Below are positions 1-7,848 of a stretch of 64,000 bases of DNA, piece by piece. The notes below the pieces were generated by a model that worked only from the letters and a program-made list of their open reading frames with translations, did not search any database and was not told where the DNA came from. This DNA is from a virus: the IMG/VR virus record IMGVR_UViG_3300036829_000104, positions 1 to 64,000 of that record. One strand, given 5' to 3'. The stretch's first letter is position 1. Each line of letters starts with the position of its first letter. The translations under genes were made by a program, and so were the position numbers.

Positions 1-287
1 TTGCCGGCCCGGTCGCGCCCGAACCGGCTGAACTTCCAGACGATGATCTCCTCGGCCTCGCCAGCCGCAACCCGGTTAATCGCGTTCGTGATCTTGCGCT
101 TGTTGAAGCTGCGGCCTGTCTGGTCAAGATCCTCGATCCAGTCGATGACCCGCCGGCCGGTGCGCTCGGCGCACGCCTCGATCGCCGCCCTCTGAGTCTG
201 AGGGCTGATCATTTCATCCCGCGCCATCGATACGCGGATGTACCCGATCGCGTCGACCAGCTCGGCGGGAGGGAACTCAGGAGGCAT
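1..287 (-). CDS. Serine recombinase, N-terminal part (cut by window edge)
   Basis: The 95 visible residues form the N-terminal catalytic domain of a serine recombinase/resolvase. IGYIRVS carries the likely nucleophile Ser20, and a QTQ segment with helix E follows. The end reads VWKFSRFGRDRAG, the conserved Arg-rich active-site strand. The gene runs out of the window at base 1, so it cannot be classed as a large integrase, an invertase or a small resolvase. Its ATG overlaps the end of the upstream ribbon-helix-helix gene by 11 bases, suggesting coupling. It is the second recombinase type in the element, next to the tyrosine recombinase at 767. Confidence 0.85.
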   Translation of the reverse strand, partial: MPPEFPPAELVDAIGYIRVSMARDEMISPQTQRAAIEACAERTGRRVIDWIEDLDQTGRSFNKRKITNAINRVAAGEAEEIIVWKFSRFGRDRAG

Positions 288-423
288 TGGCGGGCACCTC
301 CGCCTCGTCCTCGCCGAGTGCCGCCGCGGTGGCCTCGATGATGATCTTGCTCATCGGGCGGCGCTGGTCGAACGACGCGCGGCGCAGCGCCTCGTAAACC
401 TCGTCGGGGAAGCGGATCGTCAT
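277..423 (-). CDS. Small ribbon-helix-helix DNA-binding protein
   Basis: A 48-residue protein starting MTIRFPDEVYEALRR, typical of Arc/CopG-type RHH domains: one beta strand then two helices (MSKIIIEATAAAL). An in-frame GTG eight codons upstream is an alternative start. It precedes and overlaps the serine recombinase and lies next to two inverted repeats, so it may autoregulate this divergent region. No toxin partner is visible. Confidence 0.6.
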   Translation of the reverse strand: MTIRFPDEVYEALRRASFDQRRPMSKIIIEATAAALGEDEAEVPANAS

Positions 424-488
424 CGCGTGCAGGGACTCGTCCACACCGGAATGGTATCGCGGTAGCGCGGCGCACAGATGTTCACGCA

Positions 489-514
489 GGTGAATGACAC
501 AGATGTAATTCACC
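489..514. promoter_or_regulatory. Inverted repeat GGTGAAT-N12-ATTCACC
   Basis: Perfect 7-bp arms (489-495 and 508-514) lie in the gap between the minus-strand RHH gene and the plus-strand gene at 564. Candidate operator for the divergent promoters; the binding protein is unknown. Confidence 0.45.
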
Positions 515-534
515 GCCGGCGCGCCTCCGGCAGG

Positions 535-560
535 TACACCATAATGACTGTTATGGTGTA
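535..560. promoter_or_regulatory. Inverted repeat TACACCATAA-N6-TTATGGTGTA
   Basis: Perfect 10-bp arms end three bases before the ATG at 564. A repressor bound here would block initiation of the small-protein/tyrosine recombinase pair. The AT-rich arms contain TTATGGTGTA, which could serve as a -10 region for a leaderless transcript. Confidence 0.55.
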
Positions 561-563
561 TCC

Positions 564-770
564 ATGGATTCACTTGAGCGCGCGGCCGAGCGCGCCGGAA
601 TGGGTGCCAACGAGTACACCGACCGGCTCGACCGAGGCGATCTCTACTGCTACAGATGTCAGGCCTTTCACCCGGCCGGCGAGTTCGGCAGCGACCGATC
701 GCGCATCGGCGGGAAGGCGGGATCATGCCGACGCTCGCTAGGGGACGCGCGAAAGGCGCGCCGCCGATGA
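564..770 (+). CDS. Small Cys-rich (treble-clef-like) protein
   Basis: 68 residues. The segment LYCYRCQAFHPAGEFGSDRSR resembles the short zinc-knuckle module found in actinophage HNH-associated proteins, but no HNH core follows. Its stop overlaps the ATG of the recombinase (ATGA), so the two are probably co-translated. It could act as a directionality factor or DNA-binding helper for the integrase; that is inference from position only. Confidence 0.6.
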   Translation: MDSLERAAERAGMGANEYTDRLDRGDLYCYRCQAFHPAGEFGSDRSRIGGKAGSCRRSLGDARKARRR

Positions 771-1732
771 GCGAAATCCAGCCATACGGGCCGGGCGCGA
801 TCGACGGCCGGGTCATCACCCCGCAGATGGAACTCGCCGCCCGGCTCACCACCGAGTGGTACGGAACTCTCGACGAAGGCAACACCGCAGCCGCTTACGC
901 GAACGACCTGAACCTCTGGCGCACCTGGTGCGAGGCGAACGGCGTTGACCCGCTCGCCGCACGCAAGAGCGACACTGGAAGGTGGATCCGCGACCAGCAG
1001 GCCCGCGGGTTCGCCAAGCGGACCATCGCGCGCCGCGTCTCGGCGGTCGCCGCCTGGTATGAGTTCCTCCACGAGGAGACGGCTGACTCTCCCGTCGTAC
1101 TGGCCGCCGAGAATCCAGCACGGACCCGGAAGCGCCCGAAAGTCGCCAGGGACGACTCGCCCACACTCGGCCTGAGCAAGGCCCACGCGCGCCAGCTCGT
1201 CCTCGCGGCCGACGCCGACAGCCTCCGCAGCGGCGCGCTGATGCGCTTCCTGCTCGGCAACGGCCTGCGGGTCGGGACCGTCGTCAGCGCCCGCATCGAG
1301 GACATCGCCGAGGACGACGGGCATCACGTGATCTTCCTGCGCGGCAAAGGTGATGTCCGGCGCAAGGCCCCTATCCCCCCGCCCGGCTACAACGCGATCA
1401 TGAAGATGCTGGCCGAGCGCGGTCACCCTGCCGAGGGCCCGCTTTTCGCCACCCGGACCGACCGGCCGGTCGACCGCCACTACATCTTCCGTCTCGTCCG
1501 GCGCCTGGCCGGCCGCGCGGAGATCCCGTCCGCCGCGCACCTGTCCCCCCACTCGCTGCGTCACTCGTTCGCCACCGAAGCGCTCAAGCGCGGTGTGTCC
1601 CTGCACCAGCTCCAGGACGACATGTGGCACGCCGACTCCCGGACGACCGAGATCTACAACCGGTCCAGGAACCGGCTGGACAAGAGCGCCGCCTACGTCG
1701 TCGCCGGAGAATTCGAACCAATCACCGACTAA
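767..1732 (+). CDS. int: Tyrosine recombinase / phage integrase
   Basis: 321 residues with an N-terminal SAM-like core-binding domain (about 20-115) and a C-terminal catalytic domain. Active-site residues are visible: Arg168 (NGLRVGT), a Lys near 194 (LRGKGD), His262 and Arg265 (SPHSLRHSF), His288 (MWHADSRTTEIY) and Tyr297 as nucleophile. The start was chosen at the ATG overlapping the upstream TGA; an ATG at 725 is possible. Length fits XerC/D-type phage and AICE integrases. It stands convergent to the large minus operon. No att core could be identified by eye. Confidence 0.9.
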   Translation: MSEIQPYGPGAIDGRVITPQMELAARLTTEWYGTLDEGNTAAAYANDLNLWRTWCEANGVDPLAARKSDTGRWIRDQQARGFAKRTIARRVSAVAAWYEFLHEETADSPVVLAAENPARTRKRPKVARDDSPTLGLSKAHARQLVLAADADSLRSGALMRFLLGNGLRVGTVVSARIEDIAEDDGHHVIFLRGKGDVRRKAPIPPPGYNAIMKMLAERGHPAEGPLFATRTDRPVDRHYIFRLVRRLAGRAEIPSAAHLSPHSLRHSFATEALKRGVSLHQLQDDMWHADSRTTEIYNRSRNRLDKSAAYVVAGEFEPITD

Positions 1733-1745
1733 GACGCGCACGAGT

Positions 1746-2006
1746 CTAGATAGCGGCTACCGCGTCCGCGTCGTGCACGTACCACCCGTCCCGGATGACG
1801 CCCCAGTCTCCCCAGGCGAGTTGCACGAGCCAGCCGCCCGGACTCTGCTGCCATGCCAGCACCCAGCACGACTGCCAGGTGCCGTCGGTGCGGCGGACCA
1901 TCAGCCGCGGCGTGCGAGGCGGGACGAGCGGGACGCCCTGGTCCGGCTCCGCAGGCGCAAGGTCCGGGACGACTCGGCGCGGCGACCGCGAGACGATGGA
2001 GTGCAC
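1746..2006 (-). CDS. Hypothetical Trp-rich protein
   Basis: 86 residues from a GTG start; an internal ATG at 1901 is an alternative. The body (DGTWQSCWVLAWQQSPGGW, then WGDWG and DGWYVHD) is rich in Trp and shares a pattern with the next gene (DG.W, AW, GW.VQ), suggesting paralogues. It is the last gene of the minus operon and converges on the integrase with 13 bases between them. Function unknown. Confidence 0.55.
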   Translation of the reverse strand: MHSIVSRSPRRVVPDLAPAEPDQGVPLVPPRTPRLMVRRTDGTWQSCWVLAWQQSPGGWLVQLAWGDWGVIRDGWYVHDADAVAAI

Positions 2007-2040
2007 CCGCTGATTATGCGCGTCCTCCTCGCGCTGCCAG

Positions 2041-2337
2041 CTATCGCCACGGAGACCACGCCGGCGGCTCGTCCTCGAACGCCCTCATCCGCTCCGGGTC
2101 GGCGAGGTATGTCTCGCCGAACGTCCCCTCACCGCGGACGTGGTACTCCACCTGTACGACCCAGCGGCCGTGCCGGTCGGTCCACCATGCGCGGGCCTCG
2201 ACTGTGCGCCAGGCGCCGTCCCCGAACCGGATCTCCCAGAGGTCGCGGACGGAACGGTGCGTGCCGGAGTCGCCGGGAGAGTCCGCGGGGATGGCGTGCT
2301 CGAGGGCGGGGTTAAGCCTGGCGTTCCAGTGCGGCAT
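2041..2337 (-). CDS. Hypothetical Trp-rich protein, likely paralogue of its neighbour
   Basis: 98 residues; the C-terminal half (FGDGAWRTVEARAWW, then GRWVVQVEYHV) matches the spacing of aromatic residues in the 86-residue neighbour. Its start codon overlaps the stop of the upstream gene (TGATG). Function unknown. Confidence 0.6.
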   Translation of the reverse strand: MPHWNARLNPALEHAIPADSPGDSGTHRSVRDLWEIRFGDGAWRTVEARAWWTDRHGRWVVQVEYHVRGEGTFGETYLADPERMRAFEDEPPAWSPWR

Positions 2338-2639
2338 CAGGCAGCGCCGAGCAGGTGCGCGGGCGGCAGCTCGCCGAGGATCACTGTGACGGGCTCGTCT
2401 TTCGCCGGGCCGTCGGTGGCCGGGTCGTAGTAGATGTGGCCGTCAGTGTTCTCTCGGTAGCGGTAGAGGACGGCGAACGGTGCGTCGATCAGGTAGAAGT
2501 CGACTCGGTAGACGCGGTTCACGTCCGGGATGTGCTCGCGCGCCCATGCGGTGCGCTCTAGGAGCTGCTCCGCTGAGCTGCACCACATCAGCGCGGCGGA
2601 TGCGTCCCACACGGCGAGCGGTGCGGGTTCCGTGGTCAC
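2337..2639 (-). CDS. Hypothetical protein
   Basis: 100 residues. The GTG start is chosen because GTGA overlaps the stop of the upstream gene, the recurring junction in this operon. Aromatic C-terminal half (VYRVDFYLIDAPFAVLYRY, then HIYYDPAT). No family recognised. Confidence 0.6.
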   Translation of the reverse strand: MTTEPAPLAVWDASAALMWCSSAEQLLERTAWAREHIPDVNRVYRVDFYLIDAPFAVLYRYRENTDGHIYYDPATDGPAKDEPVTVILGELPPAHLLGAA

Positions 2640-2962
2640 TGGTCGCTCAGCGCCTTCATGGGCCGGGTCTCGTGCGGGTGCTGGACGCCGGTGGCGTCGC
2701 TCCACGCGCCAAGCTGCCGGTCCTGCGCGGCGAGTCTCCTGCGCAGTTCGGTGTTCACGTCCTCGGCGCGGGTCAGGAGCGCCTGGAGTTCACCGGCGTG
2801 CTGCTCGGCTGCCTCGGTGGCCTTGGCGGCTTCGGCGCGGGCCTTATCGGCGAGCGGGACGGCGAGCTCGGCGGCACGCCGCTCGATGTAGCCCTCGAGG
2901 TCGGCGATCATCCCGGCCAGCTGACCGAGATCGGTCGTTCCGCTCACGTGCACTTCGGTCAC
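2636..2962 (-). CDS. Coiled-coil hypothetical protein
   Basis: 108 residues from a GTG in a GTGA junction. Residues about 10-85 are Ala/Glu/Arg-rich heptads (ARAEAAKATEAAEQHAGEL) predicting a long coiled coil; it ends MKALSDQ. The next gene ends WKALSEQ, so the two C-termini look related. Function unknown. Confidence 0.6.
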   Translation of the reverse strand: MTEVHVSGTTDLGQLAGMIADLEGYIERRAAELAVPLADKARAEAAKATEAAEQHAGELQALLTRAEDVNTELRRRLAAQDRQLGAWSDATGVQHPHETRPMKALSDQ

Positions 2963-3192
2963 TGCTCGCTCAGCGCCTTCCAGTCGATGCGCGGCGGTGG
3001 GTTGTCCGCCTCGGCGTGCGCCCGCTCGAAGTCGGCGTCGCCGTAGTACCAGAGTCGGCAGCCTTTCCCGTCCTCGCGGAACCGGATGCCCTCGTGCAGC
3101 TCGAAGGTGAACGTCCAGTGCATGGCCTTCGGTGCGCCTTCCCGGTCGATGCGGTCGGCGACGGCGCGGAGCCTGCGGGCGAGGCGCTTCAC
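2959..3192 (-). CDS. Hypothetical protein
   Basis: 77 residues starting at the GTG that overlaps the HIT gene's stop. An upstream ATG at 3261 would overlap HIT by over 70 bases and is less likely. The sequence has a short basic N-terminal helix, then a strand-rich part (MHWTFTFELHEGIRF) and the WKALSEQ tail. Confidence 0.6.
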   Translation of the reverse strand: MKRLARRLRAVADRIDREGAPKAMHWTFTFELHEGIRFREDGKGCRLWYYGDADFERAHAEADNPPPRIDWKALSEQ

Positions 3193-3713
3193 GCCGCGCT
3201 CCGGAGTATCTTCGCCCACCGCCGCAGGTCCTGTTGGACCTCGTTGCCTCGCGTCGGCCATGTCTCCGGGAACATCGTCGTCTTGAACTCGTCGTCCGTG
3301 TCGAACCAGTCGGCGAGCTGCTCAAGCCTTTCCGGCGGGATCTGCTCGCGGATGGACTGCCGTTCCTTCTGCCCGGTCCACGGGAGCGCCAGGCCGTCAC
3401 CATCCCGGCGAGGCAACAGGTGGACGTGAAGATGCTGCACGGTTTGCGTAGCCGGGGCACCGGCGGACGTGATCAGGTTGAACGACTCGATGCCGTTGCG
3501 CTGCGCGTACCACGCGGCCATGTCGACGGCGTTAGACGCCTCGAAGGCCCCGTGCTGCGGGTCGGCCGCGCTGGTGACGTGGCGGACGGGGACGAACAGC
3601 ATGTGGCCGGGCGTGACCGGGTTCAGCGGCTCGAACCACACGACCCGGGCGTCCCGGCCCGCGGAGTCGAACTCGTTCCGGGCAATCCGGCCGCAGAACG
3701 GGCAGCCGCTCAC
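3189..3713 (-). CDS. HIT-family hydrolase
   Basis: 174 residues. The histidine triad HLHVHLLP (His94, His96, His98) and the N-terminal CPFCGRI zinc-type motif mark a HIT protein; such enzymes hydrolyse nucleotidyl phosphoramidates or adenylated nucleotides. The C-terminal 45 residues are an extension. The start overlaps the upstream stop (ATGA). Possible roles are clearing adenylylated intermediates or nucleotide salvage; the substrate cannot be read from sequence. Confidence 0.9.
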   Translation of the reverse strand: MSGCPFCGRIARNEFDSAGRDARVVWFEPLNPVTPGHMLFVPVRHVTSAADPQHGAFEASNAVDMAAWYAQRNGIESFNLITSAGAPATQTVQHLHVHLLPRRDGDGLALPWTGQKERQSIREQIPPERLEQLADWFDTDDEFKTTMFPETWPTRGNEVQQDLRRWAKILRSAA

Positions 3714-3910
3714 CGGCTCGGCTCCGGGTCACCGAACCGTACCGCGGACGCCTTCAGCTCCTTCACCCATCCGCCCCACGAGACGCGGGCGGTCACCGGG
3801 GTGGTTTCCGCTGCCCCGGCCTGGTCCATCTCGGCGATGAACGCGCGGAGCTCGCCGAGGGTCATCTTGCCGTCATGGGCGGTCGCGGTGACGGTGCGGT
3901 CAGTGGGCAT
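3710..3910 (-). CDS. Hypothetical protein
   Basis: 66 residues starting MPTDRTVTATAHDG. It has an amphipathic helix (LGELRAFIAEMDQAG) followed by a strand (VTARVSWGGWVKEL). The downstream ATG is preferred over a start 19 codons earlier because it limits overlap with the upstream gene. Unknown function. Confidence 0.55.
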   Translation of the reverse strand: MPTDRTVTATAHDGKMTLGELRAFIAEMDQAGAAETTPVTARVSWGGWVKELKASAVRFGDPEPSR

Positions 3911-4136
3911 CAGTGACCGCCTCGCTGACCTTGGCCAACCATTCGGCGGCGATCTCCTCAAGCTCATCGCGACCAGTGTCGTACGAACTGCCGCGCGTCA
4001 TGGGCTCGCGGTGGACTTCCCGGCCGTTGAGTTTGATCACCGCGAAACCGTGCGGCTCGTCCGACCATGTGAAATCGGCGGGGTCAAAGTCGCGCTCTTC
4101 GTATTCAACGGTCAGTGTCAACGGATACGTGCTCAC
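3900..4136 (-). CDS. Hypothetical protein
   Basis: 78 residues, beta-rich N-terminus (YPLTLTVEYEERDF, then FAVIKLNGREV) and a C-terminal helix. ATGA junction with the gene upstream. No family recognised. Confidence 0.6.
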   Translation of the reverse strand: MSTYPLTLTVEYEERDFDPADFTWSDEPHGFAVIKLNGREVHREPMTRGSSYDTGRDELEEIAAEWLAKVSEAVTDAH

Positions 4137-4423
4137 AGTTCCCTATCCTCCCGTACTTCCGGCGTCAGCCCGCGCAGGAACGCCTCGGCCTTCCGCTCCC
4201 AGCCGTGCCAGTTTTCGGTGCCTCCCGGCGCGTACTCGCCGTTCATGCGGAGGTGCAGGGCTTCCTCGAGCAGCTGGCGGCCGGGGTCCTGATCGCCGTA
4301 CGCCTGCATGATCGCGTCTGCCATCTGCTCGGCGACGATCTTCCCGGCCAGCGGTCCCGTTGCCGGGACGCGGACCTCTATCTGTGTCAGGGCGTCGGCG
4401 AGGCGCTCGCGGTCAATCGGCAC
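4133..4423 (-). CDS. Hypothetical helical protein
   Basis: 96 residues, mostly helical, with a WHGWERKAEAFLRGL segment near the C-terminus. Typical of small early proteins of actinophages. Function unknown. Confidence 0.65.
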   Translation of the reverse strand: MPIDRERLADALTQIEVRVPATGPLAGKIVAEQMADAIMQAYGDQDPGRQLLEEALHLRMNGEYAPGGTENWHGWERKAEAFLRGLTPEVREDREL

Positions 4424-4724
4424 TGCCGCTCCCGGGCATCAGCGGGCCGTGGCCCGTCCGTCCTGCCTCGTGGGCGCGGGTGATCAGGTCAGCGATCACG
4501 GCGACCACGGATGTCTCGTAGTTGGCGAGCCACCGCAGCGTCCCGCGTTCCCACTCGCCCAATTCGACGCCAGCCCGTTCGCAGGCGTCCGTGAGGAACT
4601 CCAGCGATGGCATGACGTGGGAGCCGGGACCGTCCCATGCGGCATCCCGCATGGCGTTCAGCCGCTTGGCCGGAGCACTGGCGAGCACCTCTCGTTCGGT
4701 CTCCCACGGACCATGGTCAGCCAC
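4413..4724 (-). CDS. Hypothetical helical protein
   Basis: 103 residues, acidic and helical, with a central segment VELGEWERGTLRWLANYE. It overlaps both neighbours by about 10 bases. Function unknown. Confidence 0.6.
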   Translation of the reverse strand: MADHGPWETEREVLASAPAKRLNAMRDAAWDGPGSHVMPSLEFLTDACERAGVELGEWERGTLRWLANYETSVVAVIADLITRAHEAGRTGHGPLMPGSGSAD

Positions 4725-5175
4725 GGCGCGCCTCCAGTTCTGCCCGCAGCCGCGCCACTTCGGCTAGTGCCTCGTCCCGCTCACGCTCGGCTTTGCGCCG
4801 CATCTCGTGAGGGGTGAACTTGCCGACCTTCTGGCACACGAACGCGTACCGCTGCCAGTCCCCGGCACCCCTGAACTCCATGGAGATCTCCGAGTAGTTC
4901 TCGGCACCCTCCAGCAGCCCGCGTGCCGCGCCGACCCATAGGGCGGCCGCCTCGCGGGCAGGCTCCATCTTCATGGACACGCCGTTCTGGAAGTCCATCG
5001 ACTTGAGTTTCGTGTTCGCGATGAACTCGTCAGCGAGGCGGTTGACGCCTTCCTCGTCGATGACGCCGAGGATCGCGTCCGTCACCTGCTCGGCCAGGTC
5101 GTCGCCGACCACCTCGCGGGCGGCGCGCATGGCGTCGGAGCGGAGGGTTTCCCAGTCGCGGGACTCGTCAGCCAT
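4717..5175 (-). CDS. Hypothetical protein with C-terminal coiled coil
   Basis: 152 residues. The N-terminal two thirds are globular and helical; residues about 125-152 (RKAERERDEALAEVARLRAE) form a coiled coil that recurs in several genes of these operons. The start at MADESRDWE was chosen over longer upstream frames because it gives only a short overlap with the neighbour. Confidence 0.6.
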   Translation of the reverse strand: MADESRDWETLRSDAMRAAREVVGDDLAEQVTDAILGVIDEEGVNRLADEFIANTKLKSMDFQNGVSMKMEPAREAAALWVGAARGLLEGAENYSEISMEFRGAGDWQRYAFVCQKVGKFTPHEMRRKAERERDEALAEVARLRAELEARRG

Positions 5176-5410
5176 CGGAAGCCTCTCCGTTCTTCTGTGC
5201 CTCGTCCGCGCGGCTCTGCGCCTCGTACCGCGTGTCCAGCGCGTCCCGTATCCCGTCGTGGTGACCTTCGTCGTAGCGTTCCCAGCCGTGGGCATCCAGC
5301 GCCTTCCGCAGGACGAGTCGGCGGCTCAGGAGGTCCGAGGCGCTGTCGCCGGGGCACTTGGTGAGGTCATGCTCAAGCTGCTCCAGGACGTCAGTCAGCC
5401 GAGTTGCCAT
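5168..5410 (-). CDS. Hypothetical protein
   Basis: 80 residues, helical, with a His-rich centre (YDEGHHDGIRDAL). No recognised family. Confidence 0.55.
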   Translation of the reverse strand: MATRLTDVLEQLEHDLTKCPGDSASDLLSRRLVLRKALDAHGWERYDEGHHDGIRDALDTRYEAQSRADEAQKNGEASDG

Positions 5411-5699
5411 CGCTACCCTCCCTGGTTAGTTCGCGGGTGATGGCCTCGCGGATCTTCCCGGCACACGCCGCCCTCACCCATCCCCGGTCTTCGTCAAGAG
5501 CCGAACCGGTGCCGTAGGAGCCTTCGGCCCACTCGTCGGCGAGATTGAGGACCGCGTCCACCACCCCCAGGAGCCGGTGCGCATGACACGGCCACGCGCG
5601 ACGGTCGGACACGCAGACAGGCTCCCCGGGCGGGAGGGTGACCGGGTAGTGGCGGGAGCGGATCTCCGCCAGCTCGGCGGACAGCGCGTCGTCAGGCAT
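5391..5699 (-). CDS. Hypothetical Cys/His-containing protein
   Basis: 102 residues with CVSDRRAWPCHAHRL near residue 30, a possible metal site seen in other small actinophage proteins, then a helical C-terminus. Function unknown. Confidence 0.6.
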   Translation of the reverse strand: MPDDALSAELAEIRSRHYPVTLPPGEPVCVSDRRAWPCHAHRLLGVVDAVLNLADEWAEGSYGTGSALDEDRGWVRAACAGKIREAITRELTREGSDGNSAD

Positions 5700-5995
5700 C
5701 AGTTCACCGGCCCCAGCACCACGACACGCTCGGCGTCATCAGGAGCGGCATCGTCCTCGCTCCAGCCCTGCTCGTTGTCGCCCGCCATGAGTTCGGCGAG
5801 TTCCTCGGGCAGTACGTATGTCTCGCCGCTCCATGTCGAGTCGGCCTCGTACATGGCCTCCCACGCGTCGGCGAGGGGCGAGTGCCCGTTGCCCTCGGCG
5901 TCCTTGCGGAGGATCACCTTGCGGTCCCTCGGCTGCGTGGCGAGGTAGTCGATGAGGTCACCGACAGTGGATATGGTCTTCGGCTCGTCAGACAT
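5699..5995 (-). CDS. Hypothetical acidic protein
   Basis: 98 residues. The opening ISTVGDLIDYLATQPRDRKVIL resembles short phage proteins that pair a helix with the phrase DRKVIL before a regulatory-like C-terminus. Strongly acidic C-terminal third. Unknown function. Confidence 0.65.
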   Translation of the reverse strand: MSDEPKTISTVGDLIDYLATQPRDRKVILRKDAEGNGHSPLADAWEAMYEADSTWSGETYVLPEELAELMAGDNEQGWSEDDAAPDDAERVVVLGPVN

Positions 5996-6458
5996 TGGCT
6001 ATCTCCAGCAGCACATCGGCGTGACACGGAGCGTCCAGGGCGCACCAGCAGGCAAGGTCCTTTCCGGCCAGATCGCGGCGCACATCGTCGACCGTGACCC
6101 GGAGGAACTTTCCAGAGGGGGACGCTGACCGCATCGCGGGCGTATAGTCCCCGGTTAGCGCCCGCCGGTAGGTCTCCACGATCTCCGGGAGGGTCATGTA
6201 GCGGACGTGGCAGGCGGTGACGTGTCCGTCCGGGTGGAAGTAGTCGTGACGTGCACCATCGGCGCTAATGCGGCCTTCGTACTCCCAGTCGCCGTCACCG
6301 AGTGCGGCGGGGACGCGGGCAAGAGCGCGGTCCGTCCGGTAGGCGAACGGGTTGCCCCACTTCGTCGGCCGGGCGACGCTGACCGCGTTCGACGGGAGAC
6401 GCCAGCCCTTCACGCGCTTGAGTTGGATGCGCTCAGCCATCGTTGTGTCACTGATCAT
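5988..6458 (-). CDS. DUF4326 domain protein
   Basis: 156 residues. The N-terminal block (LPSNAVSVARPTKWGNPF) and the C-terminal block (LAGKDLACWCALDAPCHADV) are the two hallmark segments of DUF4326, a small family common in phages and often considered nucleotide- or base-related; its reaction is not established. AGGGA eight bases upstream supports this ATG. It may take part in nucleotide or DNA-base metabolism with the HIT and MazG-like proteins; that link is inference. Confidence 0.8.
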   Translation of the reverse strand: MISDTTMAERIQLKRVKGWRLPSNAVSVARPTKWGNPFAYRTDRALARVPAALGDGDWEYEGRISADGARHDYFHPDGHVTACHVRYMTLPEIVETYRRALTGDYTPAMRSASPSGKFLRVTVDDVRRDLAGKDLACWCALDAPCHADVLLEIANV

Positions 6459-6462
6459 CGGT

Positions 6463-6714
6463 TTATCCCTTCCTCGCCGCCGCAGCAGCGTCCTTGGCGG
6501 CCACCAGCCGCCACCGGAAATTCCCGTTATGCGCCTGCATGCCGTTCCGCTTCCAGAACGAGATGACCGCGCCGTTCTCCAGTACCGCCAGCACGTACAC
6601 GTTGCCGACCTTCTCGACCACCGCGCGAAGCACGGCGCCGCCCCGCTTCGGCCGGCGGTTCACGCCGTTCAGCTCGATGACGAGGCAACGCTGGTCCTTG
6701 TGCCACTCGGTCAC
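6463..6714 (-). CDS. Hypothetical small basic protein
   Basis: 83 residues with alternating beta strands (VVEKVGNVYVLAVLENGAV) and a basic C-terminus, compatible with a small SH3-like or nucleic-acid-binding fold. Not assigned to a family. Confidence 0.6.
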   Translation of the reverse strand: MTEWHKDQRCLVIELNGVNRRPKRGGAVLRAVVEKVGNVYVLAVLENGAVISFWKRNGMQAHNGNFRWRLVAAKDAAAAARKG

Positions 6715-6717
6715 CGG

Positions 6718-7191
6718 TCAGCCCTCCTTGTCCGTCTCGCCCAGGTAGGCACGGGCCACGGCGAGCGGGTACTTCTCCATTGCCGGGTCTGACTGCGGGA
6801 AGACCTGCGCGTCCAGCAGGGAAGCCTCGCGGTCCAGCCAGTCGGCGACCGCCAGCCCGACGAGCGGGTTCATCGCCGCGATGTACTCCAGGTCCCGGCC
6901 GTTGCGCTTCCGGTCGTGGGTGCCGTCGCTCCAGGTGTTGCACTGCACGACGGAGACGCGCTCACGCTGCCCGGCGTAGCGGTTCGTGTAGCCGGGGTAC
7001 TGCCCGAAGGTCTCGGGGATGATCCCGTTTTGCCACTCGCGGGGAGCCTCGTCCTCGGGCAGGGCCGCGCCGACGATGGACTTGGAGCGGGTGTCGAGCG
7101 GCCGCTCCCACGGTCCGGGCGTAGCCTCGCTCGCACGCTTGCGCATCAGGGCGGCGGCACGGCGGATCAGGTCGGCGGGAGGCTCAGCCAC
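6718..7191 (-). CDS. Conserved actinophage-type hypothetical protein
   Basis: 157 residues. The N-terminal DLIRRAAALMRKRASEATPG and the C-terminal YIAAMNPLVGLAVADWLD are a pattern I recognise from small actinobacteriophage proteins of unknown function; the second looks like a helical cap over an aromatic core. Confidence 0.65.
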   Translation of the reverse strand: MAEPPADLIRRAAALMRKRASEATPGPWERPLDTRSKSIVGAALPEDEAPREWQNGIIPETFGQYPGYTNRYAGQRERVSVVQCNTWSDGTHDRKRNGRDLEYIAAMNPLVGLAVADWLDREASLLDAQVFPQSDPAMEKYPLAVARAYLGETDKEG

Positions 7192-7399
7192 GGTCGCCCC
7201 TCTCCAGTTCCCGCATCTTCGCCAGCGTGCTCCGGTTGGCGCTGACGAGCCCCCCGAAAGGCGCGGCGGTGGCCATGTCCCCGGCGTCGAGGAAGGACTT
7301 GTGCACTGCGAGATCCTGCTCGATCAGGCGGCTCAGGTAGTCCTTGAGTGCGTCCCAGCGTTGGCCGGGCGTCAGCGGAGCGGACGTCTGCTCAGTCAT
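7184..7399 (-). CDS. Hypothetical protein
   Basis: 71 residues starting MTEQTSAPLTPGQRWD. Helical; no motif recognised. The first ATG giving a short overlap with its downstream neighbour was used. Confidence 0.55.
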   Translation of the reverse strand: MTEQTSAPLTPGQRWDALKDYLSRLIEQDLAVHKSFLDAGDMATAAPFGGLVSANRSTLAKMRELERGDRG

Positions 7400-7416
7400 G
7401 GTCGTTGCTCCTGTTC

Positions 7417-7848
7417 TCAGAACGCGGACCGGCCGAACCGCTGCCGGTCGCGCCCGCTGTCGTCGTCGTTGTCGCCGTACTCGCGGACGATGGCCATGGC
7501 CTGGGTACGGCCGGACGCCTTCCACTGCCGCGCCGACTCGTCCGGGTCACGGTTCGGGCCGAACGGGTCGTCGTTCGCGTCGTCCTCGGCCGGCTCGCCG
7601 TCGTCCTCCCCGTCGCGCCATGCTTCGTGAGCCAGGCGCTCCGCCTCGTCCTCGGCTTCCTCCGCCTTAGCGGCCACCATCTGCGCCCGCAGACCCGGCA
7701 GGATCGCGGCGAGCTGGTCGACCCCGGCGATGTCCAGCTCAAGCGCAAGGATGTGCGCGTGGCTGTAGTCGCGGAACACCGTGACCGGAGTGCCCTCGTG
7801 GTCGGCGATCGTGCCGACCGGGACGTGACGGTGCCCGGCGTGGATCAC
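7417..7848 (-). CDS. Hypothetical acidic protein
   Basis: 143 residues from a GTG in a GTGA junction. The N-terminal part (HRHVPVGTIADHEGTPVTVF) is strand-rich, the middle is Ala/Glu-rich helix, and the tail is very acidic (DGEDDGEPAEDDANDD). Function unknown. Confidence 0.6.
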   Translation of the reverse strand: MIHAGHRHVPVGTIADHEGTPVTVFRDYSHAHILALELDIAGVDQLAAILPGLRAQMVAAKAEEAEDEAERLAHEAWRDGEDDGEPAEDDANDDPFGPNRDPDESARQWKASGRTQAMAIVREYGDNDDDSGRDRQRFGRSAF

